A stretch of DNA of 64,000 nt from Pseudorasbora parva (GCF_024679245.1 NC_090178.1:46810425-46874424); one strand, 5' to 3'; positions 24,861-37,073 are shown, counted from the first letter of the stretch. Made by a program: numbers and translations. Notes: generated by a model not told the origin, from the sequence alone.

Positions 24861-25494
24861 TTTGATCCGTGTGGCACCATGAGCCACCGAATACTATTTC
24901 ACCGTAGATGAGAGTCCCGTTCTGTTTCTGGCATCCTTGCACTACTCCCGACTACAGCAGAAACGGATAAAGAAAAGGATTACTCTTGAGGTTTGCTTTG
25001 ACGTTCCCAGAGCCTCTAGCCTATGCATCGCATCATGGCAACGGATGTGATCACTGTAAACAGGGTGTAAAGCTACATTCACATTCAGGCTTTGAAATAC
25101 CTTCCAAGAAATCCCTTTAACCTACAACCTCTGATTCTGCCTGTTAAAGACTGTGGAGTTTCAAAGACATGGGGTGTGATGATTACCCCTCACGGCCATA
25201 TCACGATCATAGAATATAGTGTCATCTCAAGAATATAATGTAATTTTGCAGGAAAAGATGCAATCCCAGGTTATAATAATTGCTCCCCTCTGATATATCC
25301 ATGTTTCTGTATAATAATGCCCCCAATGTACACAACTCCTCAAATTCATGAGTCAAATACAGCATTAAATACTATTTTGAACACAATCTGCACGTCACAA
25401 TACCCTTATGAGTTGGTGAGCGAAAGGTTGTTAAGGGGGGAGGTGGACTTATTTACACTGTTAGAGTTGATTCTCATGCTAAACAAGGCCAAAA

Positions 25495-25640
25495 TAAAAA
25501 ATCAATCAGCTTTATTTATACAGCGCTTTTACAGTGACGATTGTTTCAAAGCAGCTTCACAGTGTCAAACAGGATAATATAGCATCAAAATATGATTTGG
25601 CTGTACAGTCGTTCTGGAGAAAACAGTGATGTTATCAGCT
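25495..25640 (-). mobile_element. Retroposon 3' tail (minus orientation)
   Basis: On the minus strand the segment ends in AAAAGCGCTGTATAAATAAAG, a typical fish LINE/SINE 3' tail, preceded by GTGAAGCTGCTTTGAAACAA. The 5' extent cannot be fixed. Confidence 0.6.
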
Positions 25641-25888
25641 TATTTTATCATATAGCGACAAAGAATTAAATAAGACCTAATAAGTTAATTAGCAGTTTGT
25701 TTCTCGGATCAGCAACAGAGTTCTGCAATTGTGTGTGTGAGTGTGTGTGTGTTTGTTTCTGGTCATGTGTGGAAACCGCAGGCAGAGAGTTAAACTGCAT
25801 CAAATGTGTGTGTTTTGCTGTCAATTGTAAGTGCATATAACAACGTACAGTGAATCGAGAGTTATCCAGGGATAATGCCAAGATGTAT

Positions 25889-25889
25889 G

Positions 25890-25983
<94 letters not shown>

Positions 25984-25999
25984 GCGTGTGCGTGTGTGT
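25889..25999. repeat. TG microsatellite
   Basis: About 85 bp of pure (TG)n followed by TGCG-interrupted repeats. The next CA-rich open frames are artefacts. Confidence 0.98.
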
Positions 26000-26402
26000 G
26001 TTCATGACTCTTTAGCTCCGCCCACTGCACGCCTCCACGAGCTCTGCTGTTTTCAGAAAGAATCGGTCCAGCGTATCTGTCTTTTATGATTATGATAAAA
26101 CTAAAGACTCTTCAGAGATATGAAGGATGCAATACTACTCTACAGGTACTCAACATTAACATGGGACTGACAGAAACTGTGTGTGTTAAGCACCCAGGCA
26201 GCAGAGTACCGCAATCTGACATGCTTTACTGGGGCTGTTCAGCTGCTCCACCACTGCAACCTGACATCTGAATCTGCCCTTCAAACGCAGAAAGTGCCCT
26301 CAACTAGAACATTTCTTCATAAGTATACATAGACACACACACACAGTAGACAAAAATAAAATAAAAATGAATATCTAGTAGAATATTGACAACAAAAACA
26401 TT

Positions 26403-26655
26403 AATAGGTAAAGTCACCATCCGAGTGAGACATATGGGATATTGCACCAACGACATGGTTACAAGTTTGAAAGTTGCTATGATTACTATTTAGTTAGTCA
26501 GAAGCCAGAAGCCTTAGATTACTCTGTAAGTTGTGTATGTCATATGTTTGTATTGTTTTTGTGCTTATTTTTTATTTTTATTTTATCCCTCCTGTACAGC
26601 ACTTTGGTTCCACTTGTGGTGTTAAAAGTGCTTTATAAATAAATGAAGTTGAAGT
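26403..26655 (+). mobile_element. Possible SINE with LINE-type 3' tail
   Basis: The 3' end GTACAGCACTTTGGTTCCAC...AAGTGCTTTATAAATAAATG is a recognisable LINE/SINE tail. Upstream, ACATGGTTACAAGTTTGAAA is loosely reminiscent of a tRNA-type B box. The 5' boundary is a guess. Confidence 0.45.
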
Positions 26656-27745
26656 TACATTCACACAGTCAGGGTTTAGAATGGACAACCACATTGGCAT
26701 GACTTTCAGATTCAATGTAAATACAGAGCGAATCCAATAATGACTGTACAAATGAGTAAGGTCACTACAATCAATGTACAGTTCATTAACCATTAGGTTG
26801 CAAATAACTAAACAATAAAAGAAAGGAAGAAAGAGACCGAGACAGCCATCAACCAGGATTGGAAAATGCTTTTCGATGCCATTAGACAGAGATCTTCCAA
26901 GCAATCTGGAATGAGAAATGTGGAACGAACAGGAATGCATGGATGCATTAGGAGGTCAAATATACATCAAAGTGCAATTGTGCGACTTTTGAACAAAACA
27001 TTATGTTGAGCTTTGGGGCAGAGATGTGTGATGTGGTAGAAAAGAGGCTCTGATGTGGGCTTCAAATACGGAAAAAAAAAGAAGTCAAATCTGACGTTCA
27101 GATTCTTGGCGGTTCATGAGGTTTGGGGAGATTATCAATGCGAATGTCTAAAATTGTGATCTCTTTTATCAGTATTGTTACAATTACAGTTTGATTACCG
27201 CTGATCATTTTAAATGCATACAAGATGTTAGAGAACAAAGCTGTTGCATTTCAATGTATGTGTGTAGTGTAGCAGTGCTAACTGAGATCATGACAGCGAA
27301 TGATATGGACAAGTATATAGACTGTGAAGAGGAGAGTACTAAGAGCCGAACCCTGGGGGACACCTCGAGTTAGGGCAGGCAAGAAAGTATTTGTACTTCT
27401 TGATATAAATAAAGTACTGTATATTAGAGAGGTAAAAATAAAGCCAAGTTTCTCTTGTGTATTGGTACAGCAATAGTTTATTTCAAGAGGTTGTATTGCA
27501 TCTTTAAGTATTTAACTCTTGCTTTTACAACCTTTGGTCCAAAACACAGCTTTTGATTGACTGACAGACAGGCAAACGCTGATATTTAATATAACAACAC
27601 TGAAACATTTCTGTTTATATCAATTGACTTGTCTGTGTTCACAGCATTCCAGACAGGATGTCAGTCTGTGCATTGCTCAGCAAACACAAGGGTTGATCCC
27701 CGCTTTAGCTGCTGCTTCTAGCAAAAGCAGACAAAATAACTGCAC
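26656..27745. other. No gene recognised
   Basis: Intronic; the open frame around 26940-26578 (minus) overlaps the retroposon tail and has no motif. Confidence 0.5.
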
Positions 27746-27747
27746 AT

Positions 27748-27961
27748 CTAGGCCCGGTTTCACAGACAGGGTTTTGATTAAGCCGTTATTAGGCCTTATT
27801 TTAATTAGGACATTTAAGTAGATTTTATAAACGTGCCTTACTGGTGTGCACCTTGAGGCAAAACAATGTTAGGTCAAATACGTAAGTTTCTTTCAGATAA
27901 AACAGCTCAAACATGCATTTCAGTCTGGGTCTAGCTTAAGCCTCGTCTGTGAAACCGGGGG
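27748..27961. mobile_element. MITE with CCCGGTTTCACAGACAGGG ends
   Basis: Left GCCCGGTTTCACAGACAGGG and right GTCTGTGAAACCGGGGG are inverted; the interior has GATTAAGCC and TAGCTTAAGCC mirrored. This is a very common cyprinid MITE. The target duplication is not clear. Confidence 0.75.
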
Positions 27962-28583
27962 TTAGGGTCAAAATTATAGGGTTATATGTAAATGATTTAA
28001 TATTTATGTCTCGTTTTAACTGTTGTTTAAAAGCAATATCACAATCACAATCATGCTGTTGTACTGAATATCAGAAAGACTGTGATTACCTCAGTGCGAC
28101 TAAACCACAGCTGTGCTGGCCGTCAGTAAAACAGTACGCTTGCTTGTGTGGTACTGCTTAAATAAATATTCCCAAACATTAGCCAGAAGCCTTATCTCAC
28201 TGTCTGACCAACCTATACTTAAATTGTAGGGGTGTAGAGAAACATCGATAAGGATCAACGCATCAATCAAATGATTACAGTTATGATGTATAATATAGAG
28301 ATAGCCAATTGTCACTGAGCTGTCATCAAATATTTGAAGTTTAAAAATAATAATGTTATATATATATATCAGTACATTTCCTAATCAGGATATTAGATGC
28401 GTACATTTAAGAGAAGCCTGAAAGACTGGCTCCTCCCATTGCCTACAGAGAACCGATTTTACTTTTCTTTTCTTTTGATCAAATATCTGATTAACATCTG
28501 TACCAAATTGTCCAATGTTAATAATAGTATGAAGGTTGTCACATTGTTTAACTGAAGGTTGTTGACTGCATCTGGTTGATATA

Positions 28584-30146
28584 CACTATGGGTGCTTTCA
28601 CACCTACCTTGTTTGGTCCGGATTTTCGGACTTTTCAGTTTGATATGAACCAAAATTACAGGTGTGAAACCTCCCCCGGACCATGGTCCGGACCAAACAG
28701 ACGAAATTTGGTCCAACGAAAAGAGGTAGTCTCGGTCCGGACCAAACAGAACAAAGGTTCGGTTCGTTTCTTGTGTGAAAGCATTTTCTGTATAGTTCGG
28801 ACTTTCAGACCATTTACAGGAAGTTCTGGTGTAGGATTAGTGAAAAAACACAGATTAAACTCACAGCACATGCAGTGATGGAGCGCGCAGCATTTTATCC
28901 AGAACCGCTTGTGTAGTCATGTCAGCTCGCGTGAACAGCGTGCTCTGCTTGACTATATGAGTTTATGTTTATTTATGAGACCACTCCAGTTCATGTGCAA
29001 CGCAAAGGATCACTCCGTCACGGGATGTCTGCTATATTACTTATTTAAGCTTATTTATTAAATTCAGGCAAACGATGAAACATTTATTAAAATTAAGATA
29101 CAAAATAAAGCTTTCTACAAAACAAATCTTAAGTGGTCAAAATTATTTCTGACTCGATGTCTTTGACATATATTGCACATCTGTGCACGTTTCATAATCA
29201 ATATAGCCTAGATGAAATTTAAAAATAACATAATAATATTTAAACATAACTATAAAATAAAATACATTGTTTGGCTAAAAAGCCTACCTTCTAGGAGCTC
29301 CTCCTTTTTCTGTCGGCGCCGATAAAATGTTTGCACAACGAGGACGTTCATTTGGTGAATTTGCCTCGAGTATAGTTAGTGCTGCAGATAGTAATGCCAT
29401 AATATTAACAGTATTGGTAACGATGCGTCTGTTCATTCATTCTTGCCAAAGTTAGCCGCTGAATTGACAACACAGTGACGTCAGACGCACGTCCGCTAAC
29501 AAACCAATCAATGTTAAGATGCAGCCCACATAGATGATGATGACAGGACGCCAGTGCGTCATGTAAATTTCTTTGGTGCGCTAACATAACTGCAATGTGA
29601 AAGCAAACCAAAAAGAACCAAATGTCCAAACACAAACTTTGGTTCGGACCTTGGTGCGGACTTTCAGGTGTGAAAACGCCCTATATTGCCAAAAGTATTG
29701 GGACACCCCTCCAAATCACTGAATTCAGGTATTTCCAATCACTTCCATGGCCACAGGTGTATAAAATCAAGAACTAGGCATTCAGATTCGTCTACAAACA
29801 TTTGTGTAAGAATGGGTCGCTCTCAGACATTTTGGACAATTTCATGCTCCTAACTTTGTGGGAACAGTTTGCAGACGGCCCCTTCCTGTTCCAACATGAC
29901 TGTGATCCAGTGCACAAGGCGTCGGTCCATAAAGACATGGATGAGTGAGTTTGGTGTGGAGGAACTTGACTGGTCTGCACCTAAACCCGATAGAACAGCT
30001 TTGGGATAAATTAGAGCGGAGACTGAGAGCCAGGCCTTCTTGTCCAACATCAGTGCCTGACCTCACAAATGAGCTTCTGGAAAAATTCCCATAAACACAC
30101 TTGCGCATGTAAAGGCAGGCGTACCAAAACTTTTGGTAATATAGTG
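28584..30146 (+). mobile_element. Tc1-like element (CACTATATTGCCAAAAGTATT), interrupted and internally deleted
   Basis: Ends CACTATATTGCCAAAAGTAT and, inverted, CACTATATTACCAAAAG, bordered by TA (28582-28583 and 30147-30148). The left TIR is split after CACTAT by the Harbinger-like element 28590-29681. The interior (29850-30100, plus strand) is a broken transposase C-terminus: FQHDCDPVHKASVHKDMDE followed by stops and frameshifts, where an intact relative would have the FQHDNAP/DDE context and the NPIEHLWD region. Internally deleted and inactive. Confidence 0.8.
28590..29681 (+). mobile_element. Harbinger-like element B inside a Tc1-like TIR
   Basis: 1092 bp from GGGTGCTTTCACACCTACCT to AGGTGTGAAAACGCCC, with about 15 bp of inverted ends and TAT on each side (28587-28589 and 29682-29684). 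Removing the element and one TAT restores TACACTATATTGCC, the expected Tc1-like terminus, so the 3-bp duplication is well supported. Multiple GGTCCGGA / TCCGGACC palindromes lie in the left 200 bp. Copy A at 23241-24860 is inverted relative to it. Non-coding. Confidence 0.85.
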
Positions 30147-30148
30147 TA

Positions 30149-31257
30149 TGTTGTATTAATTGAACACTTAAATTTGGTCGTGAAAATGACTGGTTACAGA
30201 ATTTGGTTCTGTAAGTTCACTTTGTATGAACATCTGTATTTACAATAGTCTAGTAATGAGAAACATATTCTTCTGTGTGAGGGTATCCTTGGAGTTTTTC
30301 CCATTGTTGTGATGGAGTGGGACGATAGGACAAGTAGAGGCATTTGAACAACAATTCTGAAGGAGATGTGGTGTCACTGCCTGGTCGTGTATGTTATCTG
30401 AGTGTTGGGAAACCATTCATTACGGAGAAAAATGAGCACATAGACCATTCATCTAGCTCTCTTGTGCTTTTGTGAGACTTTAAATTAATTTGCCAAACAC
30501 ACAAAAAGATGTAATGACTACCTATACATGTGCCGCCCACATGATGAGCCAGTTATGGTTTTGTGACAACTAAATTATACAAATCTACAAGAAGATTTCC
30601 CACCGATGTCAGCCACCTTCAAAGCGTAATCATTCAAGACACAAAATATGATTATTTTGACACCATTAACCAACATTTTAAAGAAGAAATATACAACAAT
30701 GCATAATTAATGGTTTGAGAGCTGTTTACCAACCTGTCTGTGAGTGTTGAAATTCCTATTAAACACTTTCTGTAAAAGCAGTTCATTAAATCCTCTCTCG
30801 TTTGCATTTAAATCAATCTGCCCAGCCATTAGAGACTGGCTTTGGAAGGGGAAATGCACGTCTGCCGTTAATTAGACCGCCGCTAATCTAAATGGAAGCG
30901 CTGGCAAACAGGTAGCAGAGCTAAAGTGCTCATTTTAATTACAATACAAAGCCAGGAGGGTAAAAAAACCTACTTATTTTACTTCATAGACGCCGACTTT
31001 GTTTTCTGCAGCACACCAAACCCCTAGTGTATGATAATGTCAATCTCCTTTGATGGTATCTATCTACTGTCAACCTTTTTTGGCATGGAGATTAAACTAA
31101 TGCGCATGGTACAAAGCAGTCTTTTTATTGTACACTAAAACTAAAATAACTGTGCTGTACAGGATTAAAAATATTTCCGTCAACTGAAAACCAATCAATT
31201 CAAAATACACTAAAATGAAACTAAACTATAAACAGTGCTTGAAAAACTAAAATAAAA
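30149..31257. other. No gene; contains a possible conserved non-coding block (about 30780-30960)
   Basis: Unlike the surrounding AT-rich repeats, 30780-30960 has balanced composition and clustered homeodomain-type sites: TTTGCATTTAAAT, CGTTAATTAGACC, GCTAATCTAAATGG, TTTTAATTACA. No open frame runs through it. The idea of a conserved element is inference. Confidence 0.35.
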
Positions 31258-31534
31258 GGTAACACTTATTTTAAGGTTTAGTTATTAACTATTAACTAGT
31301 TGCTTATTATCATGCATATTACTAGGATATTGGCTGTTTATTAGCACTTATAAAGCACATATTAATGCCTTATTCTGCATGACCTTATTCTACATCCCTT
31401 AATCCGACCCAATACCTAAACTTAAAGCTACAAAAACTACCGTACTAACTATTAATAAGCAGTAAATTAGGAGTTTATTGAGGCAAAAGTCGTAGTTAAT
31501 AGTGAATATGTGTTCCCCATACTGAAGTGTTATC
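31258..31534 (+). mobile_element. GGTAACACTTTA MITE, copy 3
   Basis: Full-length 277 bp copy from GGTAACACTTATTTTAAGGT to GAAGTGTTATC, flanked by AAATAAAA and TAATAAAA (7 of 8), the best evidence in the window that this family makes 8-bp duplications. Confidence 0.85.
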
Positions 31535-31682
31535 TAATAAAATTACAAAAGGAAAATAAAAAAGTTATGACTTCAGATTGACAGATGTCAATATGGACGG
31601 TGAATATGGTCGCCGATATGGATTGAAACAGTTATCAAGCAGGTTTTTCCTTTCTTTAAACATCTTTACATTGCCAAGTTAA

Positions 31683-32444
31683 AGGGTTAGTTCACCCAAA
31701 ACTGAAACTTCTGTCATTAACTCCTCACCCTAATGTCGTTCCACACCCGTAAGACCTCCGTTCATCTTCAGACACAGTTTAAGATATTTTAAATTTAGTC
31801 TGAGAGCTTTTCTGTTCCTTCAATGAAAGTGTATGCACACTATACTGTCCATATCCAGAAAGAGGAATAAAAACATCATCACAGTAGTCCATATGAGACA
31901 TCAGTGGGTTAATTAGAGTCTCTTGAAGCAGAGAAAATACATTTGGGTCCAAAAATAACAAAAACTACGACTTTATTCAGTATTGTCTTCTCTTCCCTGT
32001 TTTCAATCCTCAAATAAAGATTCAAACGGTTATGAATCAGCGTATTGATTCATGATTCGGATCACCGGTGTCACGTGATTTCAGCGGTTTGTCACACGAT
32101 TCGAATCAATAAGCTGATTCATAACCGTTTGAATCTTTATTTGAAGAGAAGACAATGCTGAATAAAGTCGTAGTTTTTGTTATTTTTGGACCCAAATGTA
32201 TTTTCTCTGCTTCAAGAGACTCTAATTAACCTACTGATGTCTCATATGGAGTACTGTGATGATGTTTTTATTCCCTTTCTGGACATGGACAGTATAGTGT
32301 GCATATACTTGCATACGCTCTCAGACTAAAAATAAAATATCTTAAACTGTGTGTGAAGATGAACGGAGGTCTTACGGGTGTGGAACGACATTAGGAGGGT
32401 GAGGAGTTAATGACATCAGTTTCATTTTTGGGTGAACTAACCCT
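31683..32444. mobile_element. 762-bp fold-back element (AGGGTTAGTTCACCC ends)
   Basis: Both halves mirror each other almost from end to end: the left arm begins AGGGTTAGTTCACCCAAAAC, the right arm ends TTTTTGGGTGAACTAACCCT, and GATTCAAACGGTTATGAATC / GATTCATAACCGTTTGAATC flank a centre at about 32045-32100 that contains CACGTG. TTAA precedes it (31679-31682) and GTAA (decayed TTAA) follows. Resembles the Angel-type stem-loop MITEs known from zebrafish. Non-coding. Confidence 0.85.
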
Positions 32445-32448
32445 GTAA

Positions 32449-34520
32449 GGTGTTTTATTCAAGATGCAAAGCTTTACTAAAAACATGCCGTCTCACCCTC
32501 TAGTTTCGGATGGTTTGGGTTCTGTCATTTGCACACCGTTTGCATTGAGGTCATTGTATTTCATCTTTACTCTGCAATAACAGGCAAAGCTGCAATAACC
32601 TTGGAATAAACAAGCATGGTTTAGATACGCTGCCCTGATATCTCTGAAACGGCGAGCATATGGGAGAGGGTGAGTGGCTTTATTGGGGATTGTGGGAAGA
32701 ATGTTTACAGTGAATCTGTGCGGGCGGGCAGACAGCTCCTCGTTACCAGGTCGAGCCTGACGTGTCTTAATTACCACACCGACTGTGAAAATGGCTCTGT
32801 TGCGAGCAGGCTGCCGGTCTGTCGTTATGCTAAGCAGCAAATATTCACCTGCTTCAGACCTGTGCACACAAACACACCATTTCTGCCGTCGCTAAAACAT
32901 TTGCCCTCCTCCCACAGTTTCCATGGCAACTGTCATCACTTGGAGTGGGTGGAAGAGAGGAGTGGAGGGTTGTTTTGCTGGTTGTGATGGCTTCTAGGCG
33001 TGCAATAACAACATATGACTTAGTCATGGCAGACTGTGTGCAACAACTTTACTAGTGTGAGAGACTCATCTGTTCCACTATTGTTGTTCCTACAAAAAGT
33101 AGTAGTCAGTCCAGAATTATTATATGCTGAATTATTTATGAAAAAAAAAGGTTATAAATGATATTATATAAGGTATTATAATAAAGAAAACAAGCAGGGT
33201 GTGCTTTCTGGTGTCTCTGTGAACTTATTTCTGAAACGCGTCACCAAAATGAACTGAAACAGCGTATACATGGCACATGAGAGGTATAAAACTTGAAGTG
33301 TCTACTTTTAAATAAAGTCATACTGAAAACAAATATTCTCTGTTTTGTAGGGAACAGCACATTACATGGGACTGCACATACCGTTTTATGGCAGAGCCCC
33401 TCGCTGACTGCAATAGTGGAGAAAGGTTTGTTATATTTGATTGGATCTTGGTGGACTAGCACAAACAAATGTCCTAAACGATCAGATAAGGACGACAGGG
33501 CAACTGACAGACACCACAAGCGTGGGAAGGACAAGACTTCTCATTGGTCCACAGGCAGTTTCTGCACCTGCACCCAACTTCAGACTAATACCCAAAGTTT
33601 AAGCCAACAAGATAAAAAATCTTTAGGACATTTGGGATGCCAGAGAAGCGGCTGGAACAAAAGAAAGGCCACAATGATCCATCCAATCCATTCATAACTG
33701 TTTGGAAACCTTATTCTGAGAAATAAGTATTCTCAGTGACAGCTGTTTGTAGTGCAATATATTGCACAAATTCAGCAGTAGATGTATAAATGCATGCATG
33801 ATGGTTCAATCTTTTACCATATTATTTGCACTTTATTTAGAACATTTCCAAAGGGATTCTGGTGGTTTTCTTCAGTGCATGGCAAAAGAAAAAGCAAACA
33901 CCTTGGAAATGCCAGGTTTGTTTCACTTAAGCACCGCCAAAATTACCCAGAACCCGCTCCTTCCTTAAGCAATAGACGATCTGCAAATCTGGCGTCAAAC
34001 CGAGCCTTGTTTAAAAAACAATCATTGCTGAAATGTAGGGAACAAACAAAATCACAACTCCGTTGCTCCTCCGGAAAAAATAAACTCCATCTAATAGTCC
34101 CTTAACACTGGCATCTTTGGGAATCTGTGCAGGGTTGGAAATGAACTTTTTTTGTCCACCGGCCACTGTGGCTGATGGATTTCAAAATCTACCAGCCACT
34201 CAATGTCTTTACCAGCCAGCCACTTTCTTGTTTTTATTCGACAATGTGCAACGGCATGTGAAAATTAATACTACAAGCTCTACAATACTTAAGCAGTTTA
34301 TTTAATCTCAAGTCTCAAAGAAACACTGACATTTTCTCTTTCACAGAACCATGAACTGATATACATTTCATTAAATGAGTAGAGCTCTGTGCGCTCTTTT
34401 TTACCTGGATGTGGCGTTTGGATGATTTGTGGTCTTTTATGGTTTCTAGTTTTAGGTTTTTAGTCCCAACAATGAAACTATTAGTTCTGGCATCTTCTGA
34501 AGCGCGTTGACGTCATAGTC
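32449..34520. other. No gene recognised; part may be conserved
   Basis: 32490-32990 is repeat-free, of mixed composition and open for 105-124 codons on both strands, but with no splice-flanked or known protein. 34120-34230 (GGTTGGAAATGAAC, CCACCGGCCACTGTGGCTG) resembles a dispersed repeat with a short hairpin. Confidence 0.4.
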
Positions 34521-36068
34521 AGTAGGGATGGACCGATATCAAAATCTTTGGCCGAAACCGAAAAAGAGGAAACCAAGGCTGAAAACCGAAACACCGAAAG
34601 AAATTATGCCAATTATTAGTACCATTGCATTTATGGCTAATGGTATGACTGTGTAACTTTACTAAAAATCAAATAATATTAAAGTTTTAAATAGTTAATC
34701 AATTACAAATTATGCAAATATTTATTTAGCACATTGCAACAATGCACAGTATAAAGTAAAATTCAAACTAAAATGTTTAACTTGACCTCACTCATGTGTA
34801 CATTAAATAATAATTCTGGCCTCCAGAAAGGTAGAACTCAAGCATAAAGCAGAGCAAAGCGCTTTAATGGCCGAGCTGCATTCGCTGTCTCGCTCTTGTC
34901 TACGGGTGCGCGCCCTCCTGGGAGAATTGCCCTCAGGAACTGTAAGAAAATTCTGCCCCATTTCACGTCATACTGACCCAACTTTCCAAAACTTATGAGA
35001 AACCGGAATAATTATTTTTGGCACAGAAATACTCCATCAAACGTCCAACTTAATTTTTGAACCTGTCCATAGCATGGGAATCCAAGTCTTTAACAGTGTA
35101 AAAAGCTCAGTATGCATGAAACAGCATCATATGAATCGCATTTGAGCATTTTATTAATAAAGTGTTATTTTACATTTGATTGCAGTTTCTGTACCTGAAT
35201 ACCTGAAAATTTCAACCATAGCTTTGTTAGTTGTATTGACTGGTGCAATTGGTAATTAGTCTATTTGTTCTTTCTTTTTTTTTTATTACTGAGCGTTTAC
35301 TTGTCTTTAATAATTCTTGAAATGTATATTAGTTAGGCTAGTTGTTTCTAAGAGTCATCTATAAGAGTCATCTAAGAGTCATCTATAAGAGTCATCTATA
35401 AGTCATCTAAGAGTCATCTCTAAGAGTCATCTATAAGTCATCTAAGAGTCATCTATAAGAGTCATCTATAAATAGTCATCTCTAAGAGTCATCTATAAGA
35501 GTCATATATAAGAGTCATCTCTAAGAGTCATCTATAAGTCATCTAAGAGTCATCTATAAGTCATCTAAGAGTCATCTCTAAGAGTCATCTCTAAGAGTCA
35601 TCTCTAAGAGTCATCTCTAAGAGTCATCTCTAAGAGTCATCTCTAAGAGTCATCTCTAAGAGTCATCTCTAAGAGTCATCTCTAAGTCATCTAAGAGTCA
35701 TCTATAAGTCATCTAAGAGTCATCTATAAGTCATCTAAGAGTCATCTATAAGTCATCTAAGAGTCATCTCTAAGAGTCATCTCTAAGAGTCATCTCTAAG
35801 AGTCATCTCTAAGAGTCATCTCTAAGAGTCATCTCTAAGAGTCATCTCTAAGAGTCATCTCTAAGAGTCATCTCTAAGAGTCATCTCTAAGAGTCATCTC
35901 TAAGAGTCATCTCTAAGAGTCATCTCTAAGAGTCATCTCTAAGAGTCATCTCTAAGAGTCATCTAAGAGTCATCTAAGAGTCATCTCTAAGAGTCATCTC
36001 TAAGAGTCATCTCTAAGAGTCATCTCTAAGAGTCATCTCTAAGAGTCATCTCTAAGAGTCATCTCTAA

Positions 36069-36468
36069 AGGGGGTCACACACCGGACGCGGAGCTCGGCG
36101 GCGCGCCGCGCAGCGTCTCAGGTATAGCACACAGGACGCGCACATTTTAAAAGGCTACGTTTATTATACATTTCCCCAAAATATGTTTAGACTTCATTCA
36201 AGCTGTTGAACTCAGAATGTAAAACAAATGTGTCTTGTAGCAAAGGTTGAAATCAGTATACCTTAACGATAATAAACTTTTAATATAAAGCCTTGAAATG
36301 GCGCTCCGTGGCGCAGCAGGATTTAGAACAACTTCCTGAGTCGCCGCGGACAGGCGCCGAATGCCGCCACCGGTGTGCGTACACTCATTGAAAACAATGT
36401 GTTCGAATTTTAAAGACGTGGCGCGCCGCCGAGTGCCGCCGAGCTCCGCGTCCGGTGTGCGACCCCCT
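36069..36468. mobile_element. Harbinger-like MITE in minisatellite, 400 bp
   Basis: From AGGGGGTCACACACCGGACG to CGTCCGGTGTGCGACCCCCT, long TIRs including CGGAGCTCGGCGGC / GCCGCCGAGCTCCG, and TAA on each side (36066-36068 and 36469-36471). Removing the element and one TAA restores the minisatellite phase CTCTAAGAGT. GC-rich ends, AT-rich centre, non-coding. Confidence 0.9.
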
Positions 36469-36549
36469 TAAGAGTCACCTCTAAGAGTCACCTCTAAGAG
36501 TCACCTCTAAGAGTCACCTCTAAGAGTCACCTCTAAGAGTCATCTCTAA

Positions 36550-36983
36550 CGCCGCATTCACACGGGGCGTAGGCGTTAACGCTTCCCATTTACTTTGAAT
36601 GGGTGACATCATCCGTTGCCGAACTGAATTGTGGGTTCCGTCGCGGCGCTTCACTCGCGTTGCAAGCGGCAGAAGTTGAAGAATTCTCAACTTTTCAAGC
36701 GCCAGCGCAGTGATATTCTACGTGATATTCTTCCCGCTGTCTGCGCTTTTTCGGGATTTAATGTACTTAACAGCTTCGTGCACCTGTGCAGTGCGCTGAC
36801 AACAACTACACGGGCAATCGCACTCGCACATACAACCAAAAAAGGCGCTTTTTTGTGTTGTGTTTTGGTCCAAGCGGCAAGTTAATGTGATTGGCTGTTA
36901 TCACTATGACGATCGCGTCAGCACCCAGCTTCAGCCACGCCCTCCGTCAAGCGTTAACGCCTACGCCCCGTGTGAATGCGGCG
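36550..36983. mobile_element. Second Harbinger-like MITE in minisatellite, 434 bp
   Basis: From CGCCGCATTCACACGGGGCG to CGCCCCGTGTGAATGCGGCG, a perfect inverted repeat that continues through TAGGCGTTAACGCTT, bordered by TAA (36547-36549 and 36984-36986). Again the surrounding minisatellite phase is restored on removal. An open frame at 36631-36885 has no recognisable domain. Confidence 0.9.
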
Positions 36984-37073
36984 TAAGAGTCATCTCTAAG
37001 AGTCATCTCTAAGAGTCATCTCTAAGAGTCATCTCTAAGAGTCATCTCTAAGAGTCATCTCTAAGAGTCATCT

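Larger units (their letters stand above)
35347..37073. repeat. 13-bp minisatellite AAGAGTCATCTCT, with insertions
   Basis: Tandem array of AAGAGTCATCTCT with variants AAGAGTCATCTAT and shortened AAGTCATCT units. The left half mixes variants; 35760-36068 is highly homogeneous. The array is interrupted by elements at 36069-36468 and 36550-36983. Between the two, five units read GAGTCACCTCTAA (T to C), a local variant not seen elsewhere. A short remnant (ATCTCTAAGTCATCTATAAG) lies after 38134, beyond a third insertion. Confidence 0.95.

Noticed and set aside
28381..28480. Segment reading TFKRSLKDWLLPLPTE, reminiscent of a LINE ORF2 end
   Set aside because: Too short, and no LINE 3' tail follows; could be chance.
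32493..32987. Overlapping frames of 124 and 105 codons
   Set aside because: No homology, no splice signals, and both strands open equally; kept only as a possible conserved non-coding island.
36300..36330. GCGCTCCGTGGCGCAGCAGG as a tRNA-type A box
   Set aside because: It lies inside a TIR element, with no B box or clover-leaf around it.
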